Origin: Bacillota bacterium
GTDB taxonomy: Bacteria > Bacillota > DTU065
Direction: 5' to 3'
Assembly: GCA_018435125.1 (NCBI GenBank)
Contig: JAHDNZ010000087.1
Span: 1-34,025, forward strand
DNA: 34,025 bases
Below the pieces are notes generated by a model. That model was given only the letters and a program-made list of their open reading frames with translations, was not told the origin of the DNA and made no database searches. Below, in pieces: positions 7,750 to 16,334 of the stretch; position 1 is the stretch's first letter; every line of letters starts with the position of its first letter. The position numbers and the translations under genes were made by a program.

Positions 7750-8270
7750 CTTCCGGCGACCTGGTAAAACTGTATGCCAAAATCGCCGGCGTGGTAATTG
7801 TGTTCATGCTGGCTATTGCCGGGATTTACAGCATTGGCCGCTGCAGCAGGAATCAAGTTCCTGACGCTAAAATCATTGTCCAGGTGGACACCTTGTACCT
7901 TCACGATACCATCTGCATTGAAAAGCCGGTCCCGGTAATCACCAGGACCATCGACACGTTCCTGGTAGCGGTAACAGACACCTTCTGGATAAAAGACACC
8001 GTCTACCTCAACCTTCCCCGGGAACAGAAAATCTACCGGGAAAAAAACTTCCGGGCGTGGATCTCCGGCTACCGTCCCGCCCTGGACAGCATCCACATAT
8101 TCCGGAACACCCATCAGATCATCACCTCAACCACCATCCATCAAAAACAAAAGCCCCGCCGCTGGGGCATCGGCATTCAGGCCGGCTACGGCCTCACCTA
8201 CGACCAAAAAACATTCAAGCCGGCCCCATACATTGGGATCGGCTTGAGCTATCATTTGCTGACGTTTTAG
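7746..8270 (+). CDS. DUF6808-like membrane-anchored protein
   Basis: A 174-aa protein starting at the ATG at 7746, four bases inside the preceding gene and preceded by AAGGAGG. Residues about 10-28 form one N-terminal membrane anchor (IAGVVIVFMLAIAGIYSIG). A repetitive segment of alternating charged and hydrophobic residues follows (DTLYLHDTICIEKPVPV, DTFLVAVTDTFWIKDTVYL). The C-terminus is beta-barrel-like and ends in an aromatic F (IGIGLSYHLLTF). This resembles DUF6808-type proteins of Bacteroidetes phages and mobile elements, whose function is unknown. An anchor linking inner membrane to cell wall or outer membrane, functionally like a spanin, is possible. Confidence 0.6.
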   Translation: MTSGDLVKLYAKIAGVVIVFMLAIAGIYSIGRCSRNQVPDAKIIVQVDTLYLHDTICIEKPVPVITRTIDTFLVAVTDTFWIKDTVYLNLPREQKIYREKNFRAWISGYRPALDSIHIFRNTHQIITSTTIHQKQKPRRWGIGIQAGYGLTYDQKTFKPAPYIGIGLSYHLLTF

Positions 8271-8338
8271 GGTATGGAATAATTGCTTACATTTGTTACC
8301 TCCGTTGACGTGAGTCTGACGGTATTTTTTAAGCAATG

Positions 8339-8372
8339 AAAGCGTTGGATTTTTACATTCAACGCTTTTTTT
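8339..8372 (+). terminator. Intrinsic terminator after the lysis-like genes
   Basis: AAAGCGTTG (8339-8347) pairs with CAACGCTTT (8360-8368), with a T run extending to 8372. It closes the 6935-8270 transcript. Confidence 0.75.
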
Positions 8373-8639
8373 ATTTCAACTTGTGCAGTTTATTCCCCAT
8401 CTATTTCAAAAGAAGGGGACGCTGGGGGGACGCGAAGTGAAAACAAAAAATCCAAATTACTGTTTTACAATAACTTGGACTTTATCAAAGTGCCCAGGAC
8501 AAGACTCGCCAATGTGTTTTTTTTCATTTTACATACAATTCTTATTTGTTGCTTATGATATCATAAATAAAAGGAAAAGAATAAGTTACAATAATATCTA
8601 TAGTGTTAGTTAATATTAATCAATTTCATCTATTTTAAA

Positions 8640-8661
8640 TTTGCGGACATTTTGCGGACAT
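8640..8661. repeat. Tandem 11-bp repeat upstream of the integrase
   Basis: TTTGCGGACAT occurs twice in exact tandem (8640-8650 and 8651-8661), about 70 bp before the integrase start. It may be an arm-type integrase binding site or part of an attachment site. I did not see another copy in the window. Confidence 0.45.
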
Positions 8662-8702
8662 TTTTATACTAGATAATTGTGTGAAATGTGGTCTTCATTT
8701 CC

Positions 8703-8710
8703 TATATTTG
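8703..8710 (+). promoter_or_regulatory. -7 element TATATTTG of the integrase gene
   Basis: It is an exact TAnnTTTG match 22 bp before the ATG at 8732. A TTG at 8677-8679 may be the -33 element. Confidence 0.6.
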
Positions 8711-8731
8711 TAATGCTTAGAAATTGTCATC

Positions 8732-10240
8732 ATGTCTACTATCTTAAAAATTTTGTCGCTGAAGGTAAGTCCCGTTACCGGAAAATCAGAAGTTCTATTG
8801 AAGTTACGCTACGGACGTAATTTTGTAATCAGAGCAAAAACGCATTTATTTATTTCTCCTAAATACTTTGTCAGAAAACGTGTAGCTGTGGATGTGCCTG
8901 GTGAAATAGTAATAAAATCAAGATATCCTACACCTGAAGTTGTCCAGGCGAAAGAGGTGAGGAACAAGATTGAACAAATGTGCCGCTTGTTCGAAGATCG
9001 TATTGCAGGAGAAAACCCGGAAAACATCACTCTTGACTGGCTGCAGAAACAGGTCGATCAATACATTTATGGTGACTCTAGTTTACCGGTAGTTGAAGTC
9101 AGTAAGCCAAAATCATTCTTTGATCATTTTGATGATTACCTGGCTGTTTCCCAATTCTCGGAAAGCAGAAGAAAACATTTCCTGGTCCTGTACCGTGCCT
9201 TAAAACGTTATGCGTTATACAGGCATTATGAAATTTCTTTTGATACATTCAATCCCGCCATCATTGCCGATTTTGAACGGTTTCTTCGCAATGAACATAC
9301 ATTCTTCGTTGAGGATAAGAAGGCTTCCGGAAAAAACACGAAGCAGGGTGGGTCCAACAGGATCCCGGTAAAAAAATACAGAGCCGTCTTCGATAAATTT
9401 CCTGAATGCAGGATACCCAAGCAAAGAGGGGATAACTATATAAAAGGACTGCTTATCATTCTAAGGACATTCTTTCTTTGGGCAAACAAGACAGGCAAGA
9501 CAAATTGCAATCCATTCAGGGAGCGTCAGATTAAAGATAGTGTGTACGGTACTCCTGTCTTCATAACGGATGACGAACGCCGTAAGATCTATACAGCGGA
9601 TCTTTCGTATGAAAAACGTCTGGAACAGCAAAGGGATATTTTCATATTTCAATGTTTGATCGGGTGCAGGATCAGCGACCTTTATGCGCTTCGCCGGTCC
9701 AATATCATCACAGAGCGGACATCAAAAGGCGATCGCAAATGCATCAGTTACATTCCCCGGAAGACCAAAGACGGGCATCCCGTAACGGTCTATGTTCCCC
9801 TGAATGCCACGGCGCTTGAAATTCTGAAGAAGTATGACTATATGAAGGATGAAGCACTGGTCGATAATCGCTATTCCATGGAAAAACAAGCCCAGGCAAT
9901 CAGGGAAAAAATGCAGGATTCCACTTCCGATGCGCCCCTGTTCCCGCTCATTGCCCAACAGCGTTACAATGAGTACATCAAAGAGGTTTTCCGAGCTTGC
10001 GGCATCACCAGGGAAGTCTCTGTCATCAATCCTACAACCGGAGAAGTGGAACAGAAAAGTATTGCCGATGTTGCCTCTTCCCATTTGGCGAGAAGGACTT
10101 TTATCGGGAACCTATACAACAAGGTGCAGGATCCCAACCTGGTCGGCAGCCTCAGCGGGCACAAAGAGGGGAGCAGGGCGTTCGCCCGGTACCGGACCAT
10201 AAACATCGACATTAAGGCTGACTTAATAGACAAGTTGTAA
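8732..10240 (+). CDS. Tyrosine recombinase/integrase
   Basis: A 502-aa protein of usual length for Bacteroidetes element integrases. The N-terminal 100 residues fit an arm-DNA-binding domain. A SAM-like core-binding domain follows (about 120-280), then the catalytic domain. Catalytic residues are all visible: R313 in GCRISDL, a lysine in the PRKTKDG beta-hairpin, H451 and R454 in HLARR, H477 in SGHKEG, and Y487 in FARYR. It is therefore likely active. It has its own promoter and is convergent with the BACON lipoprotein gene only 12 bp away. It is the best candidate for moving the surrounding element, though no attachment-site pair could be proven. Confidence 0.92.
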   Translation: MSTILKILSLKVSPVTGKSEVLLKLRYGRNFVIRAKTHLFISPKYFVRKRVAVDVPGEIVIKSRYPTPEVVQAKEVRNKIEQMCRLFEDRIAGENPENITLDWLQKQVDQYIYGDSSLPVVEVSKPKSFFDHFDDYLAVSQFSESRRKHFLVLYRALKRYALYRHYEISFDTFNPAIIADFERFLRNEHTFFVEDKKASGKNTKQGGSNRIPVKKYRAVFDKFPECRIPKQRGDNYIKGLLIILRTFFLWANKTGKTNCNPFRERQIKDSVYGTPVFITDDERRKIYTADLSYEKRLEQQRDIFIFQCLIGCRISDLYALRRSNIITERTSKGDRKCISYIPRKTKDGHPVTVYVPLNATALEILKKYDYMKDEALVDNRYSMEKQAQAIREKMQDSTSDAPLFPLIAQQRYNEYIKEVFRACGITREVSVINPTTGEVEQKSIADVASSHLARRTFIGNLYNKVQDPNLVGSLSGHKEGSRAFARYRTINIDIKADLIDKL

Positions 10241-10252
10241 AAATTGAATAAT

Positions 10253-11683
10253 TCATTTTTTAGAATAGTAAAGCTTATTTGCATATAATTGAAAAAGTTG
10301 CTCGTCATTAGGTCTTCGGTCTATGATTAAAGTGCTATCACTAATATCATGAATTTTATATATTCGATAATCGCCTGCCACTTTTATTCTGTTACCGAGT
10401 AAGTACCACCTACTATATAATGTATTATTTTCAGACTCTTCTATCATAGAATCTTTTGTAAAGTACAGATTTTGTTGACTATAGTTAATAACTCGATTAA
10501 AATCCTTGTATGGATGTCCTGCTACAAATAGAGAATCTAATCGCCAACCATCTTTGATTGTTAACATTTCATAAAATACTGAAGTTGTATCATTTTCCCA
10601 TATATATTCTGTTTTATCATGATGTTCATATTTCCAAATGGTTGGAAATTCACCACTTCCACCACCACTACCGGTACTTGCCCAAATCCAAAAATGTTTT
10701 GGGTCATACAAAACCAGCGAATCTTCAGTTAGTTGTTGGATCTCAATCCACATTGTGCGTTTTCCAAGTTCATCAAATCGCATAAAGCAACTGTCATTTC
10801 TTGTCCCAATATTATATTTTTGAGGAGGTTCCCCAAGAAAGAAAATACTATCAAAATGATAATATAAAAGACTATTATAAGTTTCATCAGTAGTAAAAAG
10901 GAAATATTCATTGAACCATCCATACTTTGGTACGGGGTTATAATAAGACCATACATCTGGGTTATTATATATTCCTTTAATTCTTTGTTCTGTGTATTGC
11001 CATATCCCATTGCATAACATGTCAATATAGAAAAGTCTTTGAGGTTTTGGATTTTGAACAACCTGAACAGTGTCACAGAACACTTTATCCTTGGACATAA
11101 AGACAATGCGACTAAACCTTTTTTCTCTGATTGTATTTTCCGGTATTGAAAACGATTCTGTTTTTTTATCCAACAATTTTGTTTCAATATGTGTTATCCA
11201 ATCGGATTGAATTTCAAAATTGTAGTCAACGTTATGATCCACATCTATAGTAAGGACTTGTTCATAATATTCAATTACCACTGAAGTCTTTGATAGGATC
11301 ATCCCTAATCTTTGATTTTGCGTGATTTTTATTCTCTTAACTATCGAGGCTGTTTTTATATTAATGGTAGCAGATCTTTCATCATATTCAAAATTCTCAA
11401 TGACTTGAAGATTAATCGTAATATCTCCTGCATCACCAGATGTTTTACTAATAATCAACCAATCCTTTACCATTCCAATAGAAGTATTGCTATAATCTAT
11501 TGTGATTGACCAGGGTACATTTATACTGAACTCAAGGGTAGCAACTCCACCCTTAGGGTCTGACAGGAGTTCATTTAATTCAGATTCTGCTGTTTTAACG
11601 GTTATTATTGGTGTTACCTCTTCCTCATCGCAACCGTAAAGAAGTACACAAATTATTATAAATAAAAATGAGAATCTATTCAT
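10253..11683 (-). CDS. BACON-domain lipoprotein
   Basis: A 476-aa protein with a type II signal peptide ending at LLYGC (cysteine at residue 18), followed by DEEE, typical of exported Bacteroidetes lipoproteins. Two BACON-like domains follow (about residues 30-125 and 125-215); both show the 'W(L/I)' core and a terminal IKITQNQ / VQVVQNPK motif. The C-terminal 250 residues are an unfamiliar aromatic-rich region with a GSGGGSGEF loop. BACON domains are usually linked to carbohydrate or mucin binding, so surface display is likely; substrate and partner are unknown. The gene is AT-rich relative to the integrase and ends 12 bp from it, consistent with cargo. Confidence 0.8.
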   Translation of the reverse strand: MNRFSFLFIIICVLLYGCDEEEVTPIITVKTAESELNELLSDPKGGVATLEFSINVPWSITIDYSNTSIGMVKDWLIISKTSGDAGDITINLQVIENFEYDERSATINIKTASIVKRIKITQNQRLGMILSKTSVVIEYYEQVLTIDVDHNVDYNFEIQSDWITHIETKLLDKKTESFSIPENTIREKRFSRIVFMSKDKVFCDTVQVVQNPKPQRLFYIDMLCNGIWQYTEQRIKGIYNNPDVWSYYNPVPKYGWFNEYFLFTTDETYNSLLYYHFDSIFFLGEPPQKYNIGTRNDSCFMRFDELGKRTMWIEIQQLTEDSLVLYDPKHFWIWASTGSGGGSGEFPTIWKYEHHDKTEYIWENDTTSVFYEMLTIKDGWRLDSLFVAGHPYKDFNRVINYSQQNLYFTKDSMIEESENNTLYSRWYLLGNRIKVAGDYRIYKIHDISDSTLIIDRRPNDEQLFQLYANKLYYSKK

Positions 11684-12127
11684 TTTCGTTGACTTAATGT
11701 TATTTCAAAACATGTATATGTAGGACTCTTTGGATACTTTTGTAGTATTAACCTGACAGATAATAATGCTGTTCTAAATTGCTCTATAACAAATATATGA
11801 AAAAATGTAATATGTCATGTTATCTTAGGGTAAGTAAGCTTTCCGCCCTCTTGTCCCATCCCCCTGGACGGGACAGACGGGACACCTGGGACACCAGGGA
11901 CACTGCAGCAAGTTATTAGTGTATTCCATTATTAGATTTTTGGACCGCTCCACCTCTTTTTTTATAACTACATTTTTCTTGTTTTAACCGAATTCAAACT
12001 CAAACCGTCCGGTTAAAAGGTCAAACCTTCCGTATAAAAAATTATAGTTTATGATTGATTTTTTTTTACTATTTTACAAAAACTTGATATACAAATAAAT
12101 AATATGAATACTATAAAACCATCAATA
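11684..12127. other. Intergenic region with iteron cluster 1
   Basis: This gap between two divergent lipoprotein genes contains no gene I can support. It holds the GGGACA iterons at 11852-11902 and an AACCGAATTCAAACTCAAAC segment (11986-12007) resembling one at 27699-27720. Confidence 0.5.
11852..11902. repeat. Iteron cluster 1 (GGGACA phased at 9 bp)
   Basis: GGGACA starts at 11870, 11879, 11888 and 11897, an exact 9-bp phase. One inverted TGTCCC lies at 11852. It is the mirror image of cluster 3. Confidence 0.65.
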
Positions 12128-13249
12128 ATGAAAAAGATTTTCTTATTACTGGCTATGGGATTTATGTTGAATTCCTGTGGCCCACAGGAAAATCCTGATC
12201 CACCAACAACAAAGCCAACAGTAACAACAGGCCAGATAATTGGTATTACGGCCACAACAGCCACCTGTTCAGAAAATAATGTTACAACAGATGGAGGATC
12301 TGCTGTTACAGCACGAGGCGTCTGCTGGAGCACATCGCAGAATCCTACCACTTCAAACTCAAAGACAACAAATGGTACTGGTCTGGGAACTTATACCAGC
12401 AATATCACCGGCCTTTCTCCGAACACGACCTATTATGTCAGGGCATATGCTACGAACTCCGAGGGAACAGCCTATGGGAAGGATCAAAGGAGCTTTAAAA
12501 CACAACAGGAACAAGACCCGGGCGATGGGAGTTTTACCGATTCCCGAGATGGCAAAGTTTATAACACAGTAACCATTGGAGAGCAAGTATGGATGGCAGA
12601 AAACCTGGCATATCTTCCCATCGTTGTTGGCCCGGAAGCATGCTCATTAGAACCTGGTCATGAAGCAGATAAATATTATTACGTTAATGGTTACAACGGT
12701 ACAGACGTAGCTGCAGCTAAAGCCACAACCAACTATCAAACCTACGGTGTACTCTATAACTGGCCGGCTGCCATGAATGGGGCTACAAGCAGCGATGCAA
12801 ATCCCAGTGGTGTACAAGGCATTTGTCCGGACGGATGGCATTTACCTAGTGATGCAGAGTGGATGCAACTGGAATCTTTTTTAGCCAAAAATGGCTATAA
12901 CTTTGATGGCTCTATAAGTAGTGAGTGGGATGACCCTAGACTTAAAATTGCTATATCTTTGGCAAGTGCGACGGGATGGGCTGCTTCATATTTTTTAGGA
13001 GTAATTGGCAATACCAATACCGCTTATGACATATACAGAAACAAGTCTGGTTTCTCAGCCCTTCCGGGTGGCTACCGTGTCAGCGGTGGAAGGTTCAGCC
13101 GTATTGGGATTGAAGGCGGCTGGTGGAGTTCTACGCAGATCGATACAATTTTCGCCTGGGACCGCAAACTGACCTACACTGAAAGCCGCGTCGACAGGCT
13201 CAACGGCGTTAAGGGAAACGGGTTATCTGTTCGTTGTGTGCGGGATTAA
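12128..13249 (+). CDS. FISUMP-domain lipoprotein with an Ig/fibronectin-like repeat
   Basis: About 373 aa. I chose the ATG at 12128 because a standard signal peptide (MKKIFLLLAMGF) follows, ending in a LNSC lipobox; an in-frame ATG at 12104 adds eight residues. A fibronectin-III-like repeat (GVCWSTSQNPT ... SPNTTYYVRAYATNSEGTAYG, about residues 35-125) precedes the C-terminal 'Fibrobacter succinogenes major paralogous domain' (about 140-373). That domain shows VWMAENLAY, GICPDGWHLPSDAEW, GFSALPGGYR, WWSST and the terminal VRCVRD. The domain has a C-type-lectin-related fold and is common on Bacteroidetes cell surfaces. A surface adhesion or binding role is likely; the ligand is unknown. Confidence 0.85.
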   Translation: MKKIFLLLAMGFMLNSCGPQENPDPPTTKPTVTTGQIIGITATTATCSENNVTTDGGSAVTARGVCWSTSQNPTTSNSKTTNGTGLGTYTSNITGLSPNTTYYVRAYATNSEGTAYGKDQRSFKTQQEQDPGDGSFTDSRDGKVYNTVTIGEQVWMAENLAYLPIVVGPEACSLEPGHEADKYYYVNGYNGTDVAAAKATTNYQTYGVLYNWPAAMNGATSSDANPSGVQGICPDGWHLPSDAEWMQLESFLAKNGYNFDGSISSEWDDPRLKIAISLASATGWAASYFLGVIGNTNTAYDIYRNKSGFSALPGGYRVSGGRFSRIGIEGGWWSSTQIDTIFAWDRKLTYTESRVDRLNGVKGNGLSVRCVRD

Positions 13250-13386
13250 TTTGTTTGACTATTAGACTATTTATCTATTTTTTTACTACAATATCAAAAT
13301 ATTCTTAATAGAAAAGATGTGATTGTCTTGTCAAGGCACTTTCTAAATCTGTGTGTTAAGGACAACAGTTTTTGATTTGGTCTCCC

Positions 13387-13449
13387 TGTCCCACCTGTCC
13401 CGCTTCCTCATACTGGGACAAGCGGGACAGCTGGGACAGCCCCGGGACA
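13387..13449. repeat. Iteron cluster 2 (inverted TGTCCC/GGGACA)
   Basis: TGTCCC at 13387 and 13396 faces GGGACA at 13415, 13424, 13433 and 13444. The spacing is 9 bp, with 11 bp for the last. The cluster lies directly downstream of the primase gene and may be part of a replication origin. Confidence 0.65.
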
Positions 13450-14634
13450 CTATCCCCTCTGCCACCCAACCACCTCCAGATCCAACCCGGCCACCAGGAG
13501 CGCAACCTCCTCCATATTGCCCACCCCAAGCAGCTTCTTCAGCTTCAAAAAAGTAGGGTGCGTCAGGGAATCCGCAGGCTCCCCAAAATTCCCACACTTC
13601 CCAGGCTCCTCAAAACCCCCGGTCTCCCCAAAACCCCCAACCACCCCAAACTCCCCAGCCACCTCAACTTCAACACGTTCTTCCCGCTGCTGCTTGATCA
13701 GCAAATCCGCAATGTCCACGTGATTGGCCCGGTCCTCAAAAGTCGCCTCTTTCTCCAGCACATCCGACACCGCAATATCCAGCCCCCTGACCCAGGATAA
13801 CTTCTCCTTCCATTCCAGATACCCGTCCACATCCGGAAACGCCACGACCTTACGGCCCCGCAATACCTGCAGCCGGTCGTTGAGTTGAGACTTTCCCCCG
13901 GTGGCCAGCCAAATGTACTCCGGCCAGAAAGCACTGCAGATCACCGCTGTTTTTTCACTTTCCACCAGCGCCACCGGCTTGAAGGGATGTTTTTTCAACA
14001 GATGCTCCCCGAACAAACACTGGGTCAACTCCCAGCCATCGGGAAGGCGCAACAAAGGATCCTGCGAAAGCCTCAAGATAGCATGCACCCAGGTGATCTT
14101 TCCACCGACTTTTTCATCCTTGACCCGATGCCCGGTCTGTCGGTCATACTTCATGATCTTCCCAGTCCTGCAGCGTCCCTCCGTATCCAACTGGTAGAAG
14201 ATCACGTCCCTGTTTTTTGTTACGCCTATATGGTACTCTTTTACGATTTTGGCTGTATTCTTCCTCCCGATCAAACCGGTCAGAAACGCGGTGAAATCGC
14301 TGTCTATGGCCGGATTTACCGTGCTTTTTACTATGTCTGCCCCGATGGTCCATAATTGTTTTTTTACTGTTCTTTTTATTGTTTGTTGAGGAATCCGGAA
14401 AAAGTTCTCCTTCCAGTCGGGCCGGGCAGAAGGGTGGTCCTCAAAGAATTGCCTGGGCTTGTAATGGTACCCGCAACGGCTCTCGTGGTTGCACCGTCCC
14501 ACCGCCTCATCCAACCAATCCCCGTTCTCATCCACATAGCGCGTGAAACAACGCTTTCCCCCGCAAGCGGGGCACGTGAACCGGCTTCCGGGCCCTTCAT
14601 ACGGTTGCAGGGAATACGTGTGTCCCGCTCTCAT
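13450..14634 (-). CDS. DUF6371-like Toprim/primase protein
   Basis: About 394 aa. The ATG at 14632-14634 is chosen because it shares one base with the stop of the upstream ATPase gene (TGATG coupling); an upstream TTG would add three residues. The N-terminus has a zinc-binding motif (FTCPACGGKRCF ... GRCNHESRCGYH). A Toprim-like core follows: VALVESEKTA with its glutamate, then VVAFPDVDG. This is the arrangement of DUF6371-type proteins of Bacteroidetes mobile elements, related to primase-like proteins. A repetitive Gly/Glu-rich segment (about residues 325-355) corresponds to a C-rich DNA repeat. It probably makes primers for the element's own replication. Confidence 0.75.
   Translation of the reverse strand: MRAGHTYSLQPYEGPGSRFTCPACGGKRCFTRYVDENGDWLDEAVGRCNHESRCGYHYKPRQFFEDHPSARPDWKENFFRIPQQTIKRTVKKQLWTIGADIVKSTVNPAIDSDFTAFLTGLIGRKNTAKIVKEYHIGVTKNRDVIFYQLDTEGRCRTGKIMKYDRQTGHRVKDEKVGGKITWVHAILRLSQDPLLRLPDGWELTQCLFGEHLLKKHPFKPVALVESEKTAVICSAFWPEYIWLATGGKSQLNDRLQVLRGRKVVAFPDVDGYLEWKEKLSWVRGLDIAVSDVLEKEATFEDRANHVDIADLLIKQQREERVEVEVAGEFGVVGGFGETGGFEEPGKCGNFGEPADSLTHPTFLKLKKLLGVGNMEEVALLVAGLDLEVVGWQRG
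13600..13665. repeat. C-rich low-complexity tract inside the primase gene
   Basis: Repeated CCCC-A/CTCCCC units encode a glycine/phenylalanine/glutamate-rich linker (VVGGFGETGGFEEPG). The tract could vary in length by slippage. Confidence 0.5.
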
Positions 14635-15788
14635 CAGAAACAATGGTTCTCATCCATTTCAAACACAAAATCATCCCGGATCCCCGATTTCCCATGAACC
14701 TGCACCGGCTCGGACTGTCCCAACTGTCCCAGGTGTCCCACCTGTCCCACATCCCCGGGTGGGACACCTTCCGCAACTGAAATTTCCTCCTTTTGCTTCT
14801 CCCGGGCAATGATCCGGTGCACCGAGGTTTTGCTCCGGTCCACCAGGTCCGCGATTTCCCGCACCGATTTTCCCTCCCTGTGACACGTCAGAATGTAGGA
14901 ACGCACCTGGCTTTCATCCTCCTCGCTCTTGTCCCTCAAATGTTCCGATTCCTTCCCGTAGCCCTTGTGCAGGAACCGCACGTACCCGTCCTCGCTGGTG
15001 ATCTCGTACACGATGACATTGTCCGAGTCGTACATATATTCGCTGGCCCGGACTTTCACCTGCTTGACAAACTTGATCCGCTTGTCCTGGGCTGACTGGC
15101 CGATGGCAAACACGTTGTCAAAGAAATTGTACAGCTTTTTGGATCCGGCCAGGTCGTTTTGCGTGATCGGGTTGCTCAAATTCCGCTTGGGCGTGTGGGA
15201 GATGATCAACAGGGTCAGGGCGTGCTTCTTCTTCAGGGCCATCAGCTTCATCATGAACAACCCGGCCACGTCCCCCTTTTCCGAACTGTTGCACAAATAG
15301 GTCAAATTGTCGATGATCACGATCCGGGCACCGGTCTGGACGGCCGCGAACTCGATGTCCTGGATGATGGCTTCCTCATAATGTTGTACGCCGATACGCT
15401 CCGGATCGATCTCCGCCCGGTAGAAATTGTCGGAAAACACATGCCGGTATCCCATCTCCTTATTGGTGTACCTCAACTGGAACTGCTTCTCCGACAACTC
15501 GCAATCCACGTACAGCACCTTCCGGTACCGGGAAATGGAATCCCCCATCTGCACCGCGAAAATGGACTTGCCTGCATTGGAATCCGCAAACAGGCAAGCC
15601 ACTTCCCCTTCGTTCAGGAGCCCGTGGTACAGGTCCACCGGATCCGGCATCTTCAACGCATCCTCCACCGACCGGTTGGCCGTCTTGACCGAGAGCATGC
15701 CCACGTGCCGGCACTCCGGGTCGGCCGTAGCGTTTTTCTCCAGTTCAAAAGAAATCTTGTCTTTAAAACTACCGTCCGGCTCCATCAT
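14634..15788 (-). CDS. RecA/RepA-like AAA ATPase with C-terminal HTH
   Basis: A 384-aa protein. Residues about 50-250 form a RecA-type core: Walker A DSNAGKS at 69-75, Walker B IVIID at 156-160 followed by an N, and a sensor-like IISHTPKR. This layout matches hexameric replicative helicases of the RepA/DnaB group. A helix-turn-helix follows at about 305-335 (SVREIADLVDRSKTSVHRII). The C-terminal 45 residues are unusual: they are encoded by iteron cluster 3 and read GQVGHLGQLGQS. The gene lies 9 bp after the HTH gene and overlaps the primase gene by one base. Helicase loading or unwinding at the element's origin is the likely role. Confidence 0.78.
   Translation of the reverse strand: MMEPDGSFKDKISFELEKNATADPECRHVGMLSVKTANRSVEDALKMPDPVDLYHGLLNEGEVACLFADSNAGKSIFAVQMGDSISRYRKVLYVDCELSEKQFQLRYTNKEMGYRHVFSDNFYRAEIDPERIGVQHYEEAIIQDIEFAAVQTGARIVIIDNLTYLCNSSEKGDVAGLFMMKLMALKKKHALTLLIISHTPKRNLSNPITQNDLAGSKKLYNFFDNVFAIGQSAQDKRIKFVKQVKVRASEYMYDSDNVIVYEITSEDGYVRFLHKGYGKESEHLRDKSEEDESQVRSYILTCHREGKSVREIADLVDRSKTSVHRIIAREKQKEEISVAEGVPPGDVGQVGHLGQLGQSEPVQVHGKSGIRDDFVFEMDENHCF
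14716..14766. repeat. Iteron cluster 3 inside the ATPase gene
   Basis: TGTCCC starts at 14716, 14725, 14734 and 14743, exactly 9 bp apart. An inverted GGGACA lies at 14761, and another single TGTCCC at 14621. The period of three codons fits a coding sequence, but the motif matches the non-coding clusters 1 and 2. Confidence 0.65.
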
Positions 15789-15797
15789 ACCCGCTCC

Positions 15798-16187
15798 TTA
15801 CGCGTCTTGTTGTTTTGCCGAGGCCCGGACCGGCTTCCCGTAATAATCTGTAACGTTCCCTTCCATGATGGCCTCAATGTCCTTCCACCTCCAGCGGCGT
15901 TCCCCGCCGATCATCACCGGATGCAGGTAATCGTACTTGGTATGCCACCTCCACAACGTGGTTTCACCCACTCCCAGCAACTTCATCACCTCTCTTTTGG
16001 TCAGAAGGGTTTTCGGATTGTACGGTCCTGTGGTTTCTTTTGTCGGTTTTCTTCCTCTTGTTTCGCGTTCCGGTTCCGGTTCCAGGTCTTCCATGAAGAC
16101 ACGAGCCGCCTCAACCAAATCGCTTGCCTTTACCTGGATGATTGTATCGGGATAATCCAGGGCCAGCGTATAGATATCAATTCCCAT
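15798..16187 (-). CDS. Helix-turn-helix (MerR/excisionase-like) protein
   Basis: About 129 aa from the ATG at 16185-16187; the longer open frame upstream has no protein-like features and is rejected. A basic, proline-rich stretch (RETRGRKPTKETTGPYNPK) is followed by a winged HTH: LLTKREVMKLLGVGETTLWRWH, then the wing GGERRWRWKDIEAIM. This is the arrangement of excisionase/MerR-type regulators found in Bacteroidetes integrative elements. It is the first gene of the HTH-ATPase-primase set, 9 bp before the ATPase. It may regulate the operon through the 18-bp palindrome upstream, act as an excisionase, or do both. Confidence 0.75.
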   Translation of the reverse strand: MGIDIYTLALDYPDTIIQVKASDLVEAARVFMEDLEPEPERETRGRKPTKETTGPYNPKTLLTKREVMKLLGVGETTLWRWHTKYDYLHPVMIGGERRWRWKDIEAIMEGNVTDYYGKPVRASAKQQDA

Positions 16188-16334
16188 GATGCTGATTTTT
16201 TTAGGAATTGCACCCCTCCCCACGCACCTCCAAGCAGTGGTTTTGTTCGGTGTTCGGGGCCTGAATGACAACTTGGATTTTATCACCTGACCCGAAACAA
16301 AATTCCATAAAAAAGAATGGAAGAACGAATTTTT

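Noticed and set aside
12128-13249. Diversity-generating retroelement target
   Set aside because: The FISUMP domain resembles C-type-lectin variable proteins, but no reverse transcriptase or template repeat with adenine-specific differences was found.
15159-16268. Long plus-strand open frame opposite the ATPase and HTH genes
   Set aside because: It is a shadow of two well-supported minus-strand genes; the translation is His/Arg-rich without motifs.
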